From NCBI GenBank assembly GCA_049644325.1, contig JBARRR010000016.1, forward strand, positions 1 to 14,861: a stretch of 14,861 bases of DNA, given 5' to 3'. The position numbers and the translations under genes are program-made. This stretch comes from DASZHA01 sp049644325 (GTDB taxonomy: Bacteria > Chloroflexota > Dormibacteria > DASZGP01). The notes beneath the pieces were generated by a model. The model did not search any database and was not told the DNA's origin. It was given only the letters and a program-made list of their open reading frames with translations. Below are positions 1-6,405 of the stretch, in pieces (positions within the stretch are counted from its first letter, which is position 1; each line of letters starts with the position of its first letter).

Positions 1-818
1 GCCTTGAAGGCAACGCCCTGTTGGAGTCGGTGTGCATGCACTATCCCCGGACCGACCGCAGCTCGGAACGGACCACGCTCTGCCTCAGCTCCCAGGTCGG
101 CTGCGCCGTCGGCTGTCCGTTCTGCGCCACCGGGCTCGGCGGGCTCGAGCGCAACATGACCGCCGCCGAGATCGTCGACCAGGTGCTGGCGGTACAGCGT
201 GACCAGGCGGCGCGCGGGCGCCGCGTCAGCCGCGTCGTCTTCATGGGCATGGGTGAACCGCTCCACAATATCGACGCAACCCTCGCAGCGGTGGCCCGAC
301 TCACGCATCCCGAGGCCATCGGGTTGGGGGTGCGGCGAGTGACGGTCTCGACGTCGGGCGTCGTCCCGGGGATCGAGACGCTGGCGGAATCGGGTCTGGG
401 CGTGAACCTGGCGGTATCCCTGCACGCGCCCAACGACGGCATCCGCGACCACCTGGTCCCGCTCAACCGGAAGTGGCCGGTCAGGCGCGTCCTCGCCGCC
501 GCCGACGCCTACGGCGACCGCACCGGCCGGCGAGTGTCATACGAGTACGTGATGCTGCGCGGGGTCAATGACGGCCTGGACCTGGCCGACGAGCTGGGCG
601 TGACCCTTCGCGGCCGGCTGGCTCACGTCAACCTCATCCCCTACAACGCCATTCCCGGCGACCCCTACCAATCGAGTCCGCCCGCGCACATCGAGGCGTT
701 TCGGCGGCGGGTCAAGACCCACGGCATCGAGTGCACCGTGCGGGACACCCGCGGCCGCGACATCGACGCCGCCTGCGGCCAGCTGCGGGCCACCGCCATG
801 GCGGGGCGGGCAAGCTGA
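1..818 (+). CDS. rlmN: RlmN, dual-specificity 23S rRNA/tRNA adenine-C2 methyltransferase (5' end cut by window edge)
   Basis: Radical-SAM enzyme that methylates C2 of A2503 in 23S rRNA and A37 in some tRNAs. The reading frame is open from the first complete codon at position 3 (LEGNALLESVCMHYP...), so the gene enters from the left and lacks its N-terminal accessory domain. Numbering from the TTG at 21, the [4Fe-4S] motif CAVGCPFC is at residues 28-35. It is preceded by the conserved Cys (C21 in LCLSSQVGC) that resolves the reaction. The SAM-binding GMGEP segment follows. Near the C-terminus, DIDAACGQL carries the methyl-accepting Cys (about C252). The RlmN-type TRGRDIDAACGQL ending and the paired cysteines separate it from other radical-SAM proteins, although Cfr-type relatives share the core. 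TGA is at 816-818. The TTG at 21 is only an internal codon. Confidence 0.96.
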   Translation, partial: LEGNALLESVCMHYPRTDRSSERTTLCLSSQVGCAVGCPFCATGLGGLERNMTAAEIVDQVLAVQRDQAARGRRVSRVVFMGMGEPLHNIDATLAAVARLTHPEAIGLGVRRVTVSTSGVVPGIETLAESGLGVNLAVSLHAPNDGIRDHLVPLNRKWPVRRVLAAADAYGDRTGRRVSYEYVMLRGVNDGLDLADELGVTLRGRLAHVNLIPYNAIPGDPYQSSPPAHIEAFRRRVKTHGIECTVRDTRGRDIDAACGQLRATAMAGRAS

Positions 819-837
819 CGTCCATGGAGGAACCTAG

Positions 838-1257
838 ATGACCGACGAGTACCCCGACGTGATCCCCATGCTGGCCTATGAGCACGGGCCCGCCGCCATG
901 GACTGGCTGGCGGGCGCCTTTGGGTTCCGGGAGAGGACCCGGATGCTCGATGCCACCGGCCGCCTCAGCCACGGGGAGATGGAGGCCGGGTCTGGAGTCA
1001 TCATGCTGGCCACGCCGACACCCGACTACCAGTCGCCCAAACACCACCGGGAGACCTGCGATGTGGCGCGCAAGTGGTCGGAGGTGCCGTACATCATCGA
1101 CGGAGCGCTGGTGTACGTCCCCGACGTCGCGGCCCACTTCGAGCAGGCCAAGGCGGCAGGAGCCCGCATCCTCTCCGAGGTCGAGGCCGACGAGCATGGC
1201 AAGCGCTACCGGGCCGAGGACGTCGAAGGCCACCGCTGGATGTTCATGGAGCGATAA
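838..1257 (+). CDS. VOC-superfamily (glyoxalase/PhnB-like) protein
   Basis: A 139-residue protein of the vicinal-oxygen-chelate fold. It opens with a predicted beta strand and VOC helix (VIPMLAYEHGPAAMDWLAGA, residues 8-27) followed by FGF. It has a second-half strand at DGALVYVPDVAAHFEQAKAAGA (residues 89-110) and ends in HRWMFMER, as PhnB/glyoxalase-like proteins usually do. H45 and a C-terminal acidic residue could be metal ligands, but the pattern does not fix a substrate. GGAGG at 826-830 lies 7 bases before the ATG and decides the start. The gene begins 20 bases after rlmN ends and may be cotranscribed with it. Its last 14 bases overlap the 3' end of the convergent SDR gene. The family also includes antibiotic-resistance, dioxygenase and uncharacterised members; no specific role is claimed. 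Confidence 0.85.
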   Translation: MTDEYPDVIPMLAYEHGPAAMDWLAGAFGFRERTRMLDATGRLSHGEMEAGSGVIMLATPTPDYQSPKHHRETCDVARKWSEVPYIIDGALVYVPDVAAHFEQAKAAGARILSEVEADEHGKRYRAEDVEGHRWMFMER

Positions 1258-2245
1258 CCTCGCCGCGGTCTGAGGCTGAGTCCCGCAGCTCCGCCATGCC
1301 CTGCTCTCGAGTGGTGATCGGCGCGTAGCCGAGCTCGCGGCGGGCCTTGGATATGTCGATGGTGCACTCCAGCGAGGAGACCCAGTAAGCGATGTAGGGC
1401 AGGGGCGGGGCCCCCTTGAGGGGCAGCAGCTTCCAGGCGGTCTCCCCGGCCCAGGTCAGCGCGCCGGCAACCGCCACCGGCACCGACCTCGCTCTCGGCT
1501 CGACACCCTGGGTCCGGAGAAGGTCGCTGATGAACTCGCGGAAGCGGGCGGGCTGGCCGTCGGTGACGAAGTAGATCTCCCCGGGACGGCCTTTCTCCGC
1601 GGCGAGCACCAGGCCCTCGACGACGTTGTCGACGTGGGTGACGTCGGTGATGTTGTCGCCGCCGCCGATCCAGGCCAGCCTTCCCGCCTTGGCCAGGTGG
1701 ACCATCCTCGGCAGGAGGGTGGTGTCGCCCCTGCCCCAGATGAAGCGCGGCCGCACGATCACCGTCTCGAAGCCCTCGCGGTTGGCGGCCTGCACGATCT
1801 CCTCGGCCCGGGCTTTGGTGGCGGGGTAGGGGGCCCTGGAGTCCGGCCGGCGGGGGGTCTCCTCGTTGACATTGACCAGCGGCTGGCCGTTCATCAGGAC
1901 CGCTTCGGTGCTGACGTGGACAAGGCGACTGACGCCGGCGGCGACACAGGCGTCGACCACCGCCCGGGTGCCGTCAACGTTGGCGTGCACGAAGTCGTCC
2001 CAGGTCCCCATCTCGGTGACCGCGGCGGCGGCGTGAAAGGCCAGCTCGCAACCGGTGGCTGCTGCCCGAAGAGACCTGAAGTCGCCGAGGTCGCCCCTCA
2101 CTGACATGGCGCCGCGCGCCGCCACCTTGGCCGTGGCCGAGCTGGACCGCGCCAGGGCCCGCACCGTATGGCCGTCGGCGACCAGGCGGTCGATCAACCG
2201 GCCCCCCACGAAGCCGGATCCCCCCGTCACGAACACCGTGGTCAT
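1244..2245 (-). CDS. NAD(P)-dependent epimerase/dehydratase, 3beta-HSD-like extended SDR
   Basis: A 333-residue extended short-chain dehydrogenase. The N-terminal Rossmann motif TGGSGFVG is at residues 7-14, and the catalytic triad is visible as VST (S112/T113) and Y140-PAT-K144. RPRFIWGRGD (from residue 165) and the DVTHVDNVVEG segment (about 201-211) resemble the 3beta-hydroxysteroid dehydrogenase/NSDHL-like and UDP-sugar epimerase families. It probably oxidises, reduces or epimerises a sugar nucleotide, sterol-like or terpenoid substrate in the cytosol, but the substrate cannot be read from sequence. The start is ATG at 2245, 15 bases after the stop of the STAS-like gene on the same strand, so the two are probably cotranscribed. 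The ribosome binding site is weak (AGG about 10 bases upstream). The 3' end overlaps the VOC gene by 14 bases. Confidence 0.9.
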   Translation of the reverse strand: MTTVFVTGGSGFVGGRLIDRLVADGHTVRALARSSSATAKVAARGAMSVRGDLGDFRSLRAAATGCELAFHAAAAVTEMGTWDDFVHANVDGTRAVVDACVAAGVSRLVHVSTEAVLMNGQPLVNVNEETPRRPDSRAPYPATKARAEEIVQAANREGFETVIVRPRFIWGRGDTTLLPRMVHLAKAGRLAWIGGGDNITDVTHVDNVVEGLVLAAEKGRPGEIYFVTDGQPARFREFISDLLRTQGVEPRARSVPVAVAGALTWAGETAWKLLPLKGAPPLPYIAYWVSSLECTIDISKARRELGYAPITTREQGMAELRDSASDRGEVIAP

Positions 2246-2260
2246 GGCATCTTGACCTGG

Positions 2261-2629
2261 CTAGGAGGCGGCGCCGCCCGCCCAATCGACGGCGGCGGGG
2301 CGGTCCTTGAAGAAGCGGAACTCGGGGAAGCCACCCAGGGTCAGGATGAGGCGCGCCAGCACCAGCATGAAGCGGTTCCCGCCGGTGAAGGCGATCCGAT
2401 GGACGGCCATCCGCTTCATGGATCGCATCGCGTAGAACGCGGCCCGGGGCGTGGCTCTAGTCAGCGAGTCGAGGTCCATGACCAGCCCCTGGGCGTCGGA
2501 CTCGGTCGCCCGTTCCTGGATGTCGTGGCAGAACGGTCCCGCCACGCGGCGGGTCAGCAGCGGGACCTCGGACCTGGCCATGACCACGCCCGCGGGGTCA
2601 AGCTCGACCTTGTATTCGTTCACGGCCAC
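2261..2629 (-). CDS. Small STAS/SEC14-like domain protein, function unknown
   Basis: A 122-residue protein starting at GTG 2629; a second GTG at 2623 is also possible. The body alternates strands and helices, and its C-terminal half resembles the SpoIIAA-like STAS/SEC14 fold: a GLVMDLDSLTRATP strand-loop at about residues 48-61, then VHRIAFTGGNRFMLVLARLI, then a phenylalanine-rich strand (EFRFFKD) and a terminal helix reading AAVDWA. This FF..(D/E)..A..W ending is common in STAS/SEC14-like proteins of unknown role. There is no signal peptide; one helix is hydrophobic (MLVLARLILTLGG) but short. It precedes the SDR gene by 15 bases in the same direction, so they may function together. Its promoter must lie in the region shared with the divergent riboflavin operon. 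No good Shine-Dalgarno is visible: AAGGGG sits 16 bases upstream. The family assignment is by pattern only. Confidence 0.7.
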   Translation of the reverse strand: MAVNEYKVELDPAGVVMARSEVPLLTRRVAGPFCHDIQERATESDAQGLVMDLDSLTRATPRAAFYAMRSMKRMAVHRIAFTGGNRFMLVLARLILTLGGFPEFRFFKDRPAAVDWAGGAAS

Positions 2630-2661
2630 TCGATATTGCCAGCAACCCCTTGCCCTTCGCC

Positions 2662-2685
2662 AAACCTGACGAGTCAGTCAGTTTT
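2662..2685. promoter_or_regulatory. Operator-like imperfect dyad between divergent transcription units
   Basis: Two 9-base arms, AAACCTGAC (2662-2670) and GTCAGTTTT (2677-2685), are inverted repeats with one mismatch around a 6-base centre GAGTCA. The size and symmetry fit the operator of a dimeric repressor. TGAC/GTCA half-sites are frequent in TetR-family operators. The dyad overlaps the expected -35 region of the riboflavin promoter and lies 33 bases upstream of the minus-strand STAS-like start, so it could control either side. No regulator gene lies in the window. It could instead be an RNA hairpin for minus-strand transcripts, but the AT-rich outer arms favour a DNA site. Confidence 0.45.
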
Positions 2686-2696
2686 GCTACTTTCCG

Positions 2697-2705
2697 TGGC
2701 ATAAT
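2697..2705 (+). promoter_or_regulatory. Extended -10 promoter of the riboflavin operon
   Basis: TGG followed by CATAAT is a TGn extended -10 with five of six bases matching TATAAT. The predicted transcription start is near 2712, two or three bases before the P1 stem of the FMN riboswitch, which is where a riboswitch-controlled transcript should begin. The hexamer 17 bases upstream (GTCAGT, 2677-2682) is a poor -35 and falls inside the operator-like dyad. Confidence 0.6.
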
Positions 2706-2713
2706 CGAACTTG

Positions 2714-2846
2714 CGTTCTCGGGGCAGGGTGAAATCCCCGATCGGCGGTGACAGCCCGCGAGCCACGTCAGGCCCAATATCACCTGGCGAGGCAGGACCC
2801 GGTGGGATCCCGGGGCCGACAGTCAAAGTCTGGATGGGAGAGAACG
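2714..2846 (+). promoter_or_regulatory. FMN riboswitch (RFN element)
   Basis: Aptamer for flavin mononucleotide controlling the riboflavin operon. The P1 closing stem is perfect: CGTTCTC (2714-2720) pairs with GAGAACG (2840-2846). The universally conserved blocks are in order: GGGGCAGGGTGAAATCCCCG (2721-2740, P2 hairpin), CGGCGGTGACAGCCCGCGAG (2743-2762, P3), CCGGTGGGATCCCGG (2800-2814, P5 region), GGCCGAC (2814-2820) and AGTCTGGATGGGAGAG (2827-2842, P6 and the junction). The variable P4 arm is short. Only the extended -10 promoter precedes it. FMN binding is expected to turn the downstream genes off. Confidence 0.97.
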
Positions 2847-2847
2847 G

Positions 2848-2867
2848 AGGTGGACCCGTGTCCACCT
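2848..2867 (+). promoter_or_regulatory. Perfect hairpin directly after the riboswitch P1 stem
   Basis: AGGTGGAC (2848-2855) pairs fully with GTCCACCT (2860-2867) around the tetraloop CCGT. It begins two bases after the aptamer's P1 stem. The bases after it are TGTAGCC rather than a uridine run, so it is not a standard intrinsic terminator. It may be a structural spacer, a pause hairpin or part of a larger switching structure. Confidence 0.55.
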
Positions 2868-2924
2868 TGTAGCCGGGTGCCCGGTGCCGGTCCAATGGCC
2901 GGCGGAAGGCCCCGGTTGCAGCCG

Positions 2925-2958
2925 TCTCTGCCGCCCGGCCCCGGGGAAGGCTAAGAGA
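2925..2958 (+). promoter_or_regulatory. Possible ribosome-binding-site sequestering hairpin before ribD
   Basis: TCTCTGCC (2925-2932) can pair with GGC (2949-2951) and AGAGA (2954-2958), giving eight base pairs with a two-base TA bulge. The 3' strand covers both purine tracts that could serve as the ribD Shine-Dalgarno (GGGGAAGG at 2943-2950 and AGAGAGA at 2954-2960). There is no U-rich terminator in the leader, so control by hiding the ribosome binding site is the simpler model. The pairing was found by eye and not folded. Confidence 0.4.
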
Positions 2959-2961
2959 GAT

Positions 2962-4065
2962 ATGGCAGTTTCCCCGAATATGACCCGAGCCCTGGCCCTG
3001 GCGGCGAAGGCGAAGCACCGGACCAGCCCCAACCCGATGGTGGGGGCGGTCCTGGTTCGCGGCGGGCAGGTCGTCGGTGAGGGATATCACCGCCGCGCCG
3101 GCGGACCTCACGCCGAGGTTCTGGCCCTCAGCGTCGCCGGCGAGCTGGCCCGCGGCGCCACCATGTACGTGACCCTGGAGCCCTGCGCCCACCACGGCCG
3201 GACCGGTCCCTGCGCCGATGCCATCGTGGTCGCCGGCGTGGCCGAGGTCTTCATCGCCACGCGCGACCCCGACCCCAGGGTGAGCGGGCGCGGTATCGCC
3301 CGCCTCAAGGCCGCCGGTATCAGGGTTCGCGTCGGGGATGGCGCTCGCGAGGCGCGAGCGCTCAACGCGCGCTGGCTCGCCGCCCGGCGCCAGGGCCGCC
3401 CCTTCCTGGCGCTCAAGTACGCCGCCTCGCTCGACGGCAAGATCGCCACCCATGACGGCAGCTCGACATGGATCACGGGCACCGCGGCGCGTGCCGAGGT
3501 CCACCGGCTGCGGGCGGCCTACGACGCCATCGTCGTTGGCGCCGGCACCGTGCTGAAGGACAACCCTCGGCTTACGGCCCGACTGGGGGACGACCGGCCG
3601 GCGTCGCGACAGCCCCTCCGCGTGGTCGTCGACGGCCGCCTGCGGATCCGGCCGGACGCCCGCGTGCTCGACCCGGCGCTCCCCGGCCGCGCCCTGGTGG
3701 TCACCACGCCGGCGGGCTTTCGGCGGCGGGGAGCCGGCTTCAAGCGCAAGGGTGTTGACGTTCGCGTCCTCGAGCCCGGCCCTGACGGAAGCATTGCCGC
3801 CCTGGCCCTGGCCAGGATGCTGGCCGAGGAGCAGATCGCGAGCATCCTGGTTGAGGGCGGGGGCGACCTCGCCTGGGGAATGGTCGAGGGGGGGATAGTC
3901 GACCAGATCTACGCCTTCGTGGCGCCCCGCATCCTGGGTGGCACAGATGCGCCAACCCCGGTCGATGGCGCCGGCTTCAGGCGACTGGCCGACGCCCTGC
4001 AGCTGGACTTCGTGTCGACGCGGCGCATCGGTGCCGACATCCTGCTCGAGGCGGTGGCCGCGTGA
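2962..4065 (+). CDS. ribD: RibD, bifunctional pyrimidine deaminase/reductase of riboflavin synthesis
   Basis: Performs two riboflavin steps: deamination of the 2,5-diaminopyrimidine and NADPH-dependent reduction of the ribose side chain. From the ATG at 2962 the protein is 367 residues, the normal RibD length. The N-terminal cytidine-deaminase-like domain (about 1-145) carries the zinc motif H50-A-E52 and P74-C75...P83-C84. The reductase domain (about 147-367) shows FLALKYAASLDGKIAT, a GAGTVLKDNPRLTAR segment and the NADPH-side ILVEGGGDLAWG. The open frame extends 26 codons upstream to GTG 2884, but those codons lie in the structured riboswitch leader. Homologues begin near MTRAL, and purine-rich AGAGAGA precedes 2962, so the ATG is preferred. 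First gene of the FMN-controlled operon; ends 10 bases before ribE. Confidence 0.96.
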   Translation: MAVSPNMTRALALAAKAKHRTSPNPMVGAVLVRGGQVVGEGYHRRAGGPHAEVLALSVAGELARGATMYVTLEPCAHHGRTGPCADAIVVAGVAEVFIATRDPDPRVSGRGIARLKAAGIRVRVGDGAREARALNARWLAARRQGRPFLALKYAASLDGKIATHDGSSTWITGTAARAEVHRLRAAYDAIVVGAGTVLKDNPRLTARLGDDRPASRQPLRVVVDGRLRIRPDARVLDPALPGRALVVTTPAGFRRRGAGFKRKGVDVRVLEPGPDGSIAALALARMLAEEQIASILVEGGGDLAWGMVEGGIVDQIYAFVAPRILGGTDAPTPVDGAGFRRLADALQLDFVSTRRIGADILLEAVAA

Positions 4066-4075
4066 GGGCGCTCTA

Positions 4076-4714
4076 GTGTTCTCGGGAATCGTGGCCGAGG
4101 TCGGGACCGTCGCCGAGATCGCGGATGGGGTCATCCGCGTCAACGCGGACGCCGCCATCGGCAGGACCGAGGTCGGCGGCAGCATCGCGGTCAACGGTGT
4201 CTGCCTGACCGCGGCCTCGGTCGACGAGGGCGGCTTCACCGCCGACGTCATGCCCGAGACCCTTCGTCGGACCGCCCTGGGGCAGCTGGGCGCTGGCTCC
4301 AGGGTCAACCTCGAGCCGGCATTGGCCTTTGGCGAAGAGGTCGGTGGTCACCTGGTCCAGGGGCACGTCGACGGCACCGGGCGGGTGGTTTCGATCCGCG
4401 ACGAGGGCAACGCCCGCTGGGTGACGATCGAGGTGCCCGAGGCGGTGCGGCCCTACTGCGTCCTCAAGGGTTCGATCGCGATCGATGGCACCAGCCTGAC
4501 GATCGCGGCCATCGATGGCGACGGCGTCGCCGTCAGCCTGATTCCGCACACGCTCCAGAGCACCATCGCGGGTGGCTACGAGGTCGGCAGCGAGGTGAAC
4601 CTGGAGGCGGACATCCTGGCCAAATACGTGGCCGCCTACGTCAACGAGCGAGACAACATATCAACGGGACCGACCGGCGACCCCGGCGGTCACCCCACCA
4701 AGGAGGCGGGCTGA
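4076..4714 (+). CDS. ribE: RibE, riboflavin synthase alpha chain
   Basis: Dismutates two molecules of 6,7-dimethyl-8-ribityllumazine to riboflavin and the pyrimidine that lumazine synthase reuses. The 212-residue protein starts at GTG 4076, giving the family-typical MFSGIVAEVG N-terminus. GAGGG at 4064-4068, overlapping the ribD stop, lies 7 bases before it. A longer frame to 3938 reads ribD sequence out of frame and is rejected. The two lumazine-binding repeats are plain: VNGVCLTA (about 39-46) in the first and IDGTSLTI (about 136-143) in the second, with GHLVQGHVDG (91-100) at the junction. The C-terminal tail after NERDN is glycine- and proline-rich and probably disordered. Third-from-last enzyme of the operon; its stop is one base before ribBA. 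Also called ribC in Bacillus nomenclature. Confidence 0.96.
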   Translation: MFSGIVAEVGTVAEIADGVIRVNADAAIGRTEVGGSIAVNGVCLTAASVDEGGFTADVMPETLRRTALGQLGAGSRVNLEPALAFGEEVGGHLVQGHVDGTGRVVSIRDEGNARWVTIEVPEAVRPYCVLKGSIAIDGTSLTIAAIDGDGVAVSLIPHTLQSTIAGGYEVGSEVNLEADILAKYVAAYVNERDNISTGPTGDPGGHPTKEAG

Positions 4715-4715
4715 A

Positions 4716-5915
4716 ATGCCGGTCGTGAACATCGAACAGGCCATCGACGACGTCAAGCAGGGCAAGTTCCTGGTCGTCGTCGACGACGAGGACCGCGAGA
4801 ACGAGGGTGACCTCTTCATCGCCGCGGACTTCGTCAGCGCCGACGCCATCAACTTTATGGCCACCCACGGACGTGGCCTGATCTGCACCCCGCTGGAGGG
4901 GTCGCGTCTGGACGACCTCGGCATCGAGCCGATGGTCGGTCGCAACACCGCCCCCCTGGGGACCGCCTTCACGGTCTCGGTCGAAGCGCGCCACAAGGTC
5001 AGCACCGGCATCAGCGCCGAGGACCGCGCCAACACCGTCAAGGCCTTGATCGACCCGACCTCCAAGCCCACCGACTTCTCCAAGCCGGGACACACCTTCC
5101 CGCTGCGGGCCCGCGAGGGCGGTGTGCTCGTCCGCGCCGGGCAGACCGAGGCCGCGGTGGACCTGGCCCGCATGGCAGGGCTCTACCCCGCCGGCGTGAT
5201 CTGCGAAATCATGAAGGAGGACGGCACCATGGCCCGGATGCCGGACCTGGAGAAGTTCTCCAAGAAGCACGGCATCGGCATCGTCACCATCAAGGACCTG
5301 ATCACATACCGCCGCCGCTGGGAGAGGCTGGTCGAGCTCAAGGCGACGGCCCAGCTGCCCACGGAATACGGCATCTTCGAGATCCGAGCATATGAGGACA
5401 CCATCAGCGGCGAGACCCACGTGGCCCTGGTGATGGGCGAGATCAACCCCGACGAGCCCGTGCTGCTCCGGGCTCACTCCGAATGTCTAACCGGCGACGC
5501 CTTCCACAGCCTGCGCTGCGACTGCGAGCAGCAGCTGCACAGATCGATGGAGATGATCGCTGAGGAGGGAGCCGGCGTGGTCCTCTACCTTCGCCAGGAG
5601 GGGAGGGGCATTGGCCTCCTGGCCAAGCTGATGGCCTACGAGCTCCAGGACCAGGGGATGGACACCGTTGAGGCCAACGAGGCCCTGGGGCTCCCGGTCG
5701 ACAAGCGCGACTACGGGATCGGCTCCCAGATCCTGGCCGACCTTGGGGTCAGGAAGATCCGCCTGATCTCCAACAGCCCCCGCAAGTACTACGGGATCGA
5801 GTCCTTCGGCCTCGAGATCGTCGAGCGCATCCCCCTGGTGGTTGAGCCCAACGAGCACAACGTGCGCTACCTGCGCACCAAGTCCACGAAGCTGGGCCAC
5901 ATAATGCACGACTGA
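4716..5915 (+). CDS. ribBA: RibBA, fused DHBP synthase / GTP cyclohydrolase II
   Basis: A bifunctional enzyme that supplies both precursors of riboflavin. The N-terminal domain (about 1-200) converts ribulose 5-phosphate to 3,4-dihydroxy-2-butanone 4-phosphate and formate. The C-terminal domain (about 205-399) opens GTP to the 2,5-diaminopyrimidine. The first domain shows the acidic loop DDEDRENEGDLF (23-34), HGRGLIC (51-57) and THxVSTGIS-like HKVSTGIS. The second has the zinc ligands C257, C268 and C270 in CLTGDAFHSLRCDC and the RQEGRGIGL loop (293-301). Both active sites look intact, so this is not one of the half-dead RibBA variants. ATG 4716 is preceded by a perfect AAGGAGG at 4700-4706, the strongest ribosome binding site in the operon. 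It follows the ribE stop by one base. Confidence 0.97.
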   Translation: MPVVNIEQAIDDVKQGKFLVVVDDEDRENEGDLFIAADFVSADAINFMATHGRGLICTPLEGSRLDDLGIEPMVGRNTAPLGTAFTVSVEARHKVSTGISAEDRANTVKALIDPTSKPTDFSKPGHTFPLRAREGGVLVRAGQTEAAVDLARMAGLYPAGVICEIMKEDGTMARMPDLEKFSKKHGIGIVTIKDLITYRRRWERLVELKATAQLPTEYGIFEIRAYEDTISGETHVALVMGEINPDEPVLLRAHSECLTGDAFHSLRCDCEQQLHRSMEMIAEEGAGVVLYLRQEGRGIGLLAKLMAYELQDQGMDTVEANEALGLPVDKRDYGIGSQILADLGVRKIRLISNSPRKYYGIESFGLEIVERIPLVVEPNEHNVRYLRTKSTKLGHIMHD

Positions 5916-5931
5916 TGGAGACGGATCGCTG

Positions 5932-6393
5932 ATGGAAGTCAAGGCCGGCAAGCTCAACGCGTCCAAGCGGCGCTTCGGCATCGTCGTGGCGCGCTTCAAC
6001 GACTTCGTCAGCGGCAAGCTGCTGGAAGGGGCGGTCGACACCCTGGTGCGGATGGGCGCGGCCGAGGGTGACATCACCGTGGTGTGGGTTCCCGGGGCCT
6101 TCGAGATCCCGGTGGCGGCGGCCCGCCTGGCGCGGGGCGGCAAGGTCGACGCCGTGATCTGCCTGGGCACCGTTATCCGGGGCCAGACCCCCCACTTCGA
6201 CTACGTCGCGGGGCAGTGCGCCAGTGGCATCGCGGCGGTCTCCCTGGAGACCGGGTTGCCGGTGATCCTGGGCGTCCTCACCACCGAGACCATGGAGCAG
6301 GCCATCGACCGCGCCGGCGGCAAGATGGGCAACAAGGGCGCTGAGGCCGCCGAGGCGGCGGTCGAGATGGCGGACCTGCTCGGTCAGCTCTGA
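5932..6393 (+). CDS. ribH: RibH, 6,7-dimethyl-8-ribityllumazine synthase
   Basis: Condenses 5-amino-6-ribitylaminouracil with dihydroxybutanone phosphate to make lumazine, the riboflavin synthase substrate. The protein is 153 residues, the usual length for the shell-forming family. Key landmarks are RFN (21-23) at the pyrimidine site, PGAFEIPVAA (54-63), GTVIRGQTPHFDYV (79-92) with the catalytic H88, and RAGGKMGNKG (127-136) with the phosphate-binding R127. GGAGACGG upstream serves as the ribosome binding site, 11 bases or less before ATG 5932. It is the last gene of the rib operon, starting 16 bases after ribBA. Its stop is only 12 bases from the end of the convergent membrane-protein gene, with no terminator hairpin between. 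Confidence 0.97.
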   Translation: MEVKAGKLNASKRRFGIVVARFNDFVSGKLLEGAVDTLVRMGAAEGDITVVWVPGAFEIPVAAARLARGGKVDAVICLGTVIRGQTPHFDYVAGQCASGIAAVSLETGLPVILGVLTTETMEQAIDRAGGKMGNKGAEAAEAAVEMADLLGQL

Positions 6394-6405
6394 GGGACGC
6401 GCCGC

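Noticed and set aside
2884..2961. 26-codon N-terminal extension of ribD from GTG 2884
   Set aside because: It would translate the structured riboswitch leader. RibD homologues begin near the ATG at 2962, and the added residues (rich in P, G, C, R) do not match the family.
3938..4075. 46-codon N-terminal extension of ribE
   Set aside because: It overlaps the 3' end of ribD out of frame. GTG 4076 gives the invariant MFSGIV start and has GAGGG seven bases upstream.
2674..4308. 544-codon minus-strand open frame opposite the riboswitch and ribD
   Set aside because: It is antisense to strongly conserved ribD/ribE coding sequence and to the FMN aptamer. The translation is proline-, glycine- and arginine-rich without domains, as expected for a shadow frame in GC-rich DNA.
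4641..5477. 278-codon minus-strand open frame opposite ribBA
   Set aside because: Low-complexity shadow of a well-conserved gene with no recognisable fold or ribosome binding site.
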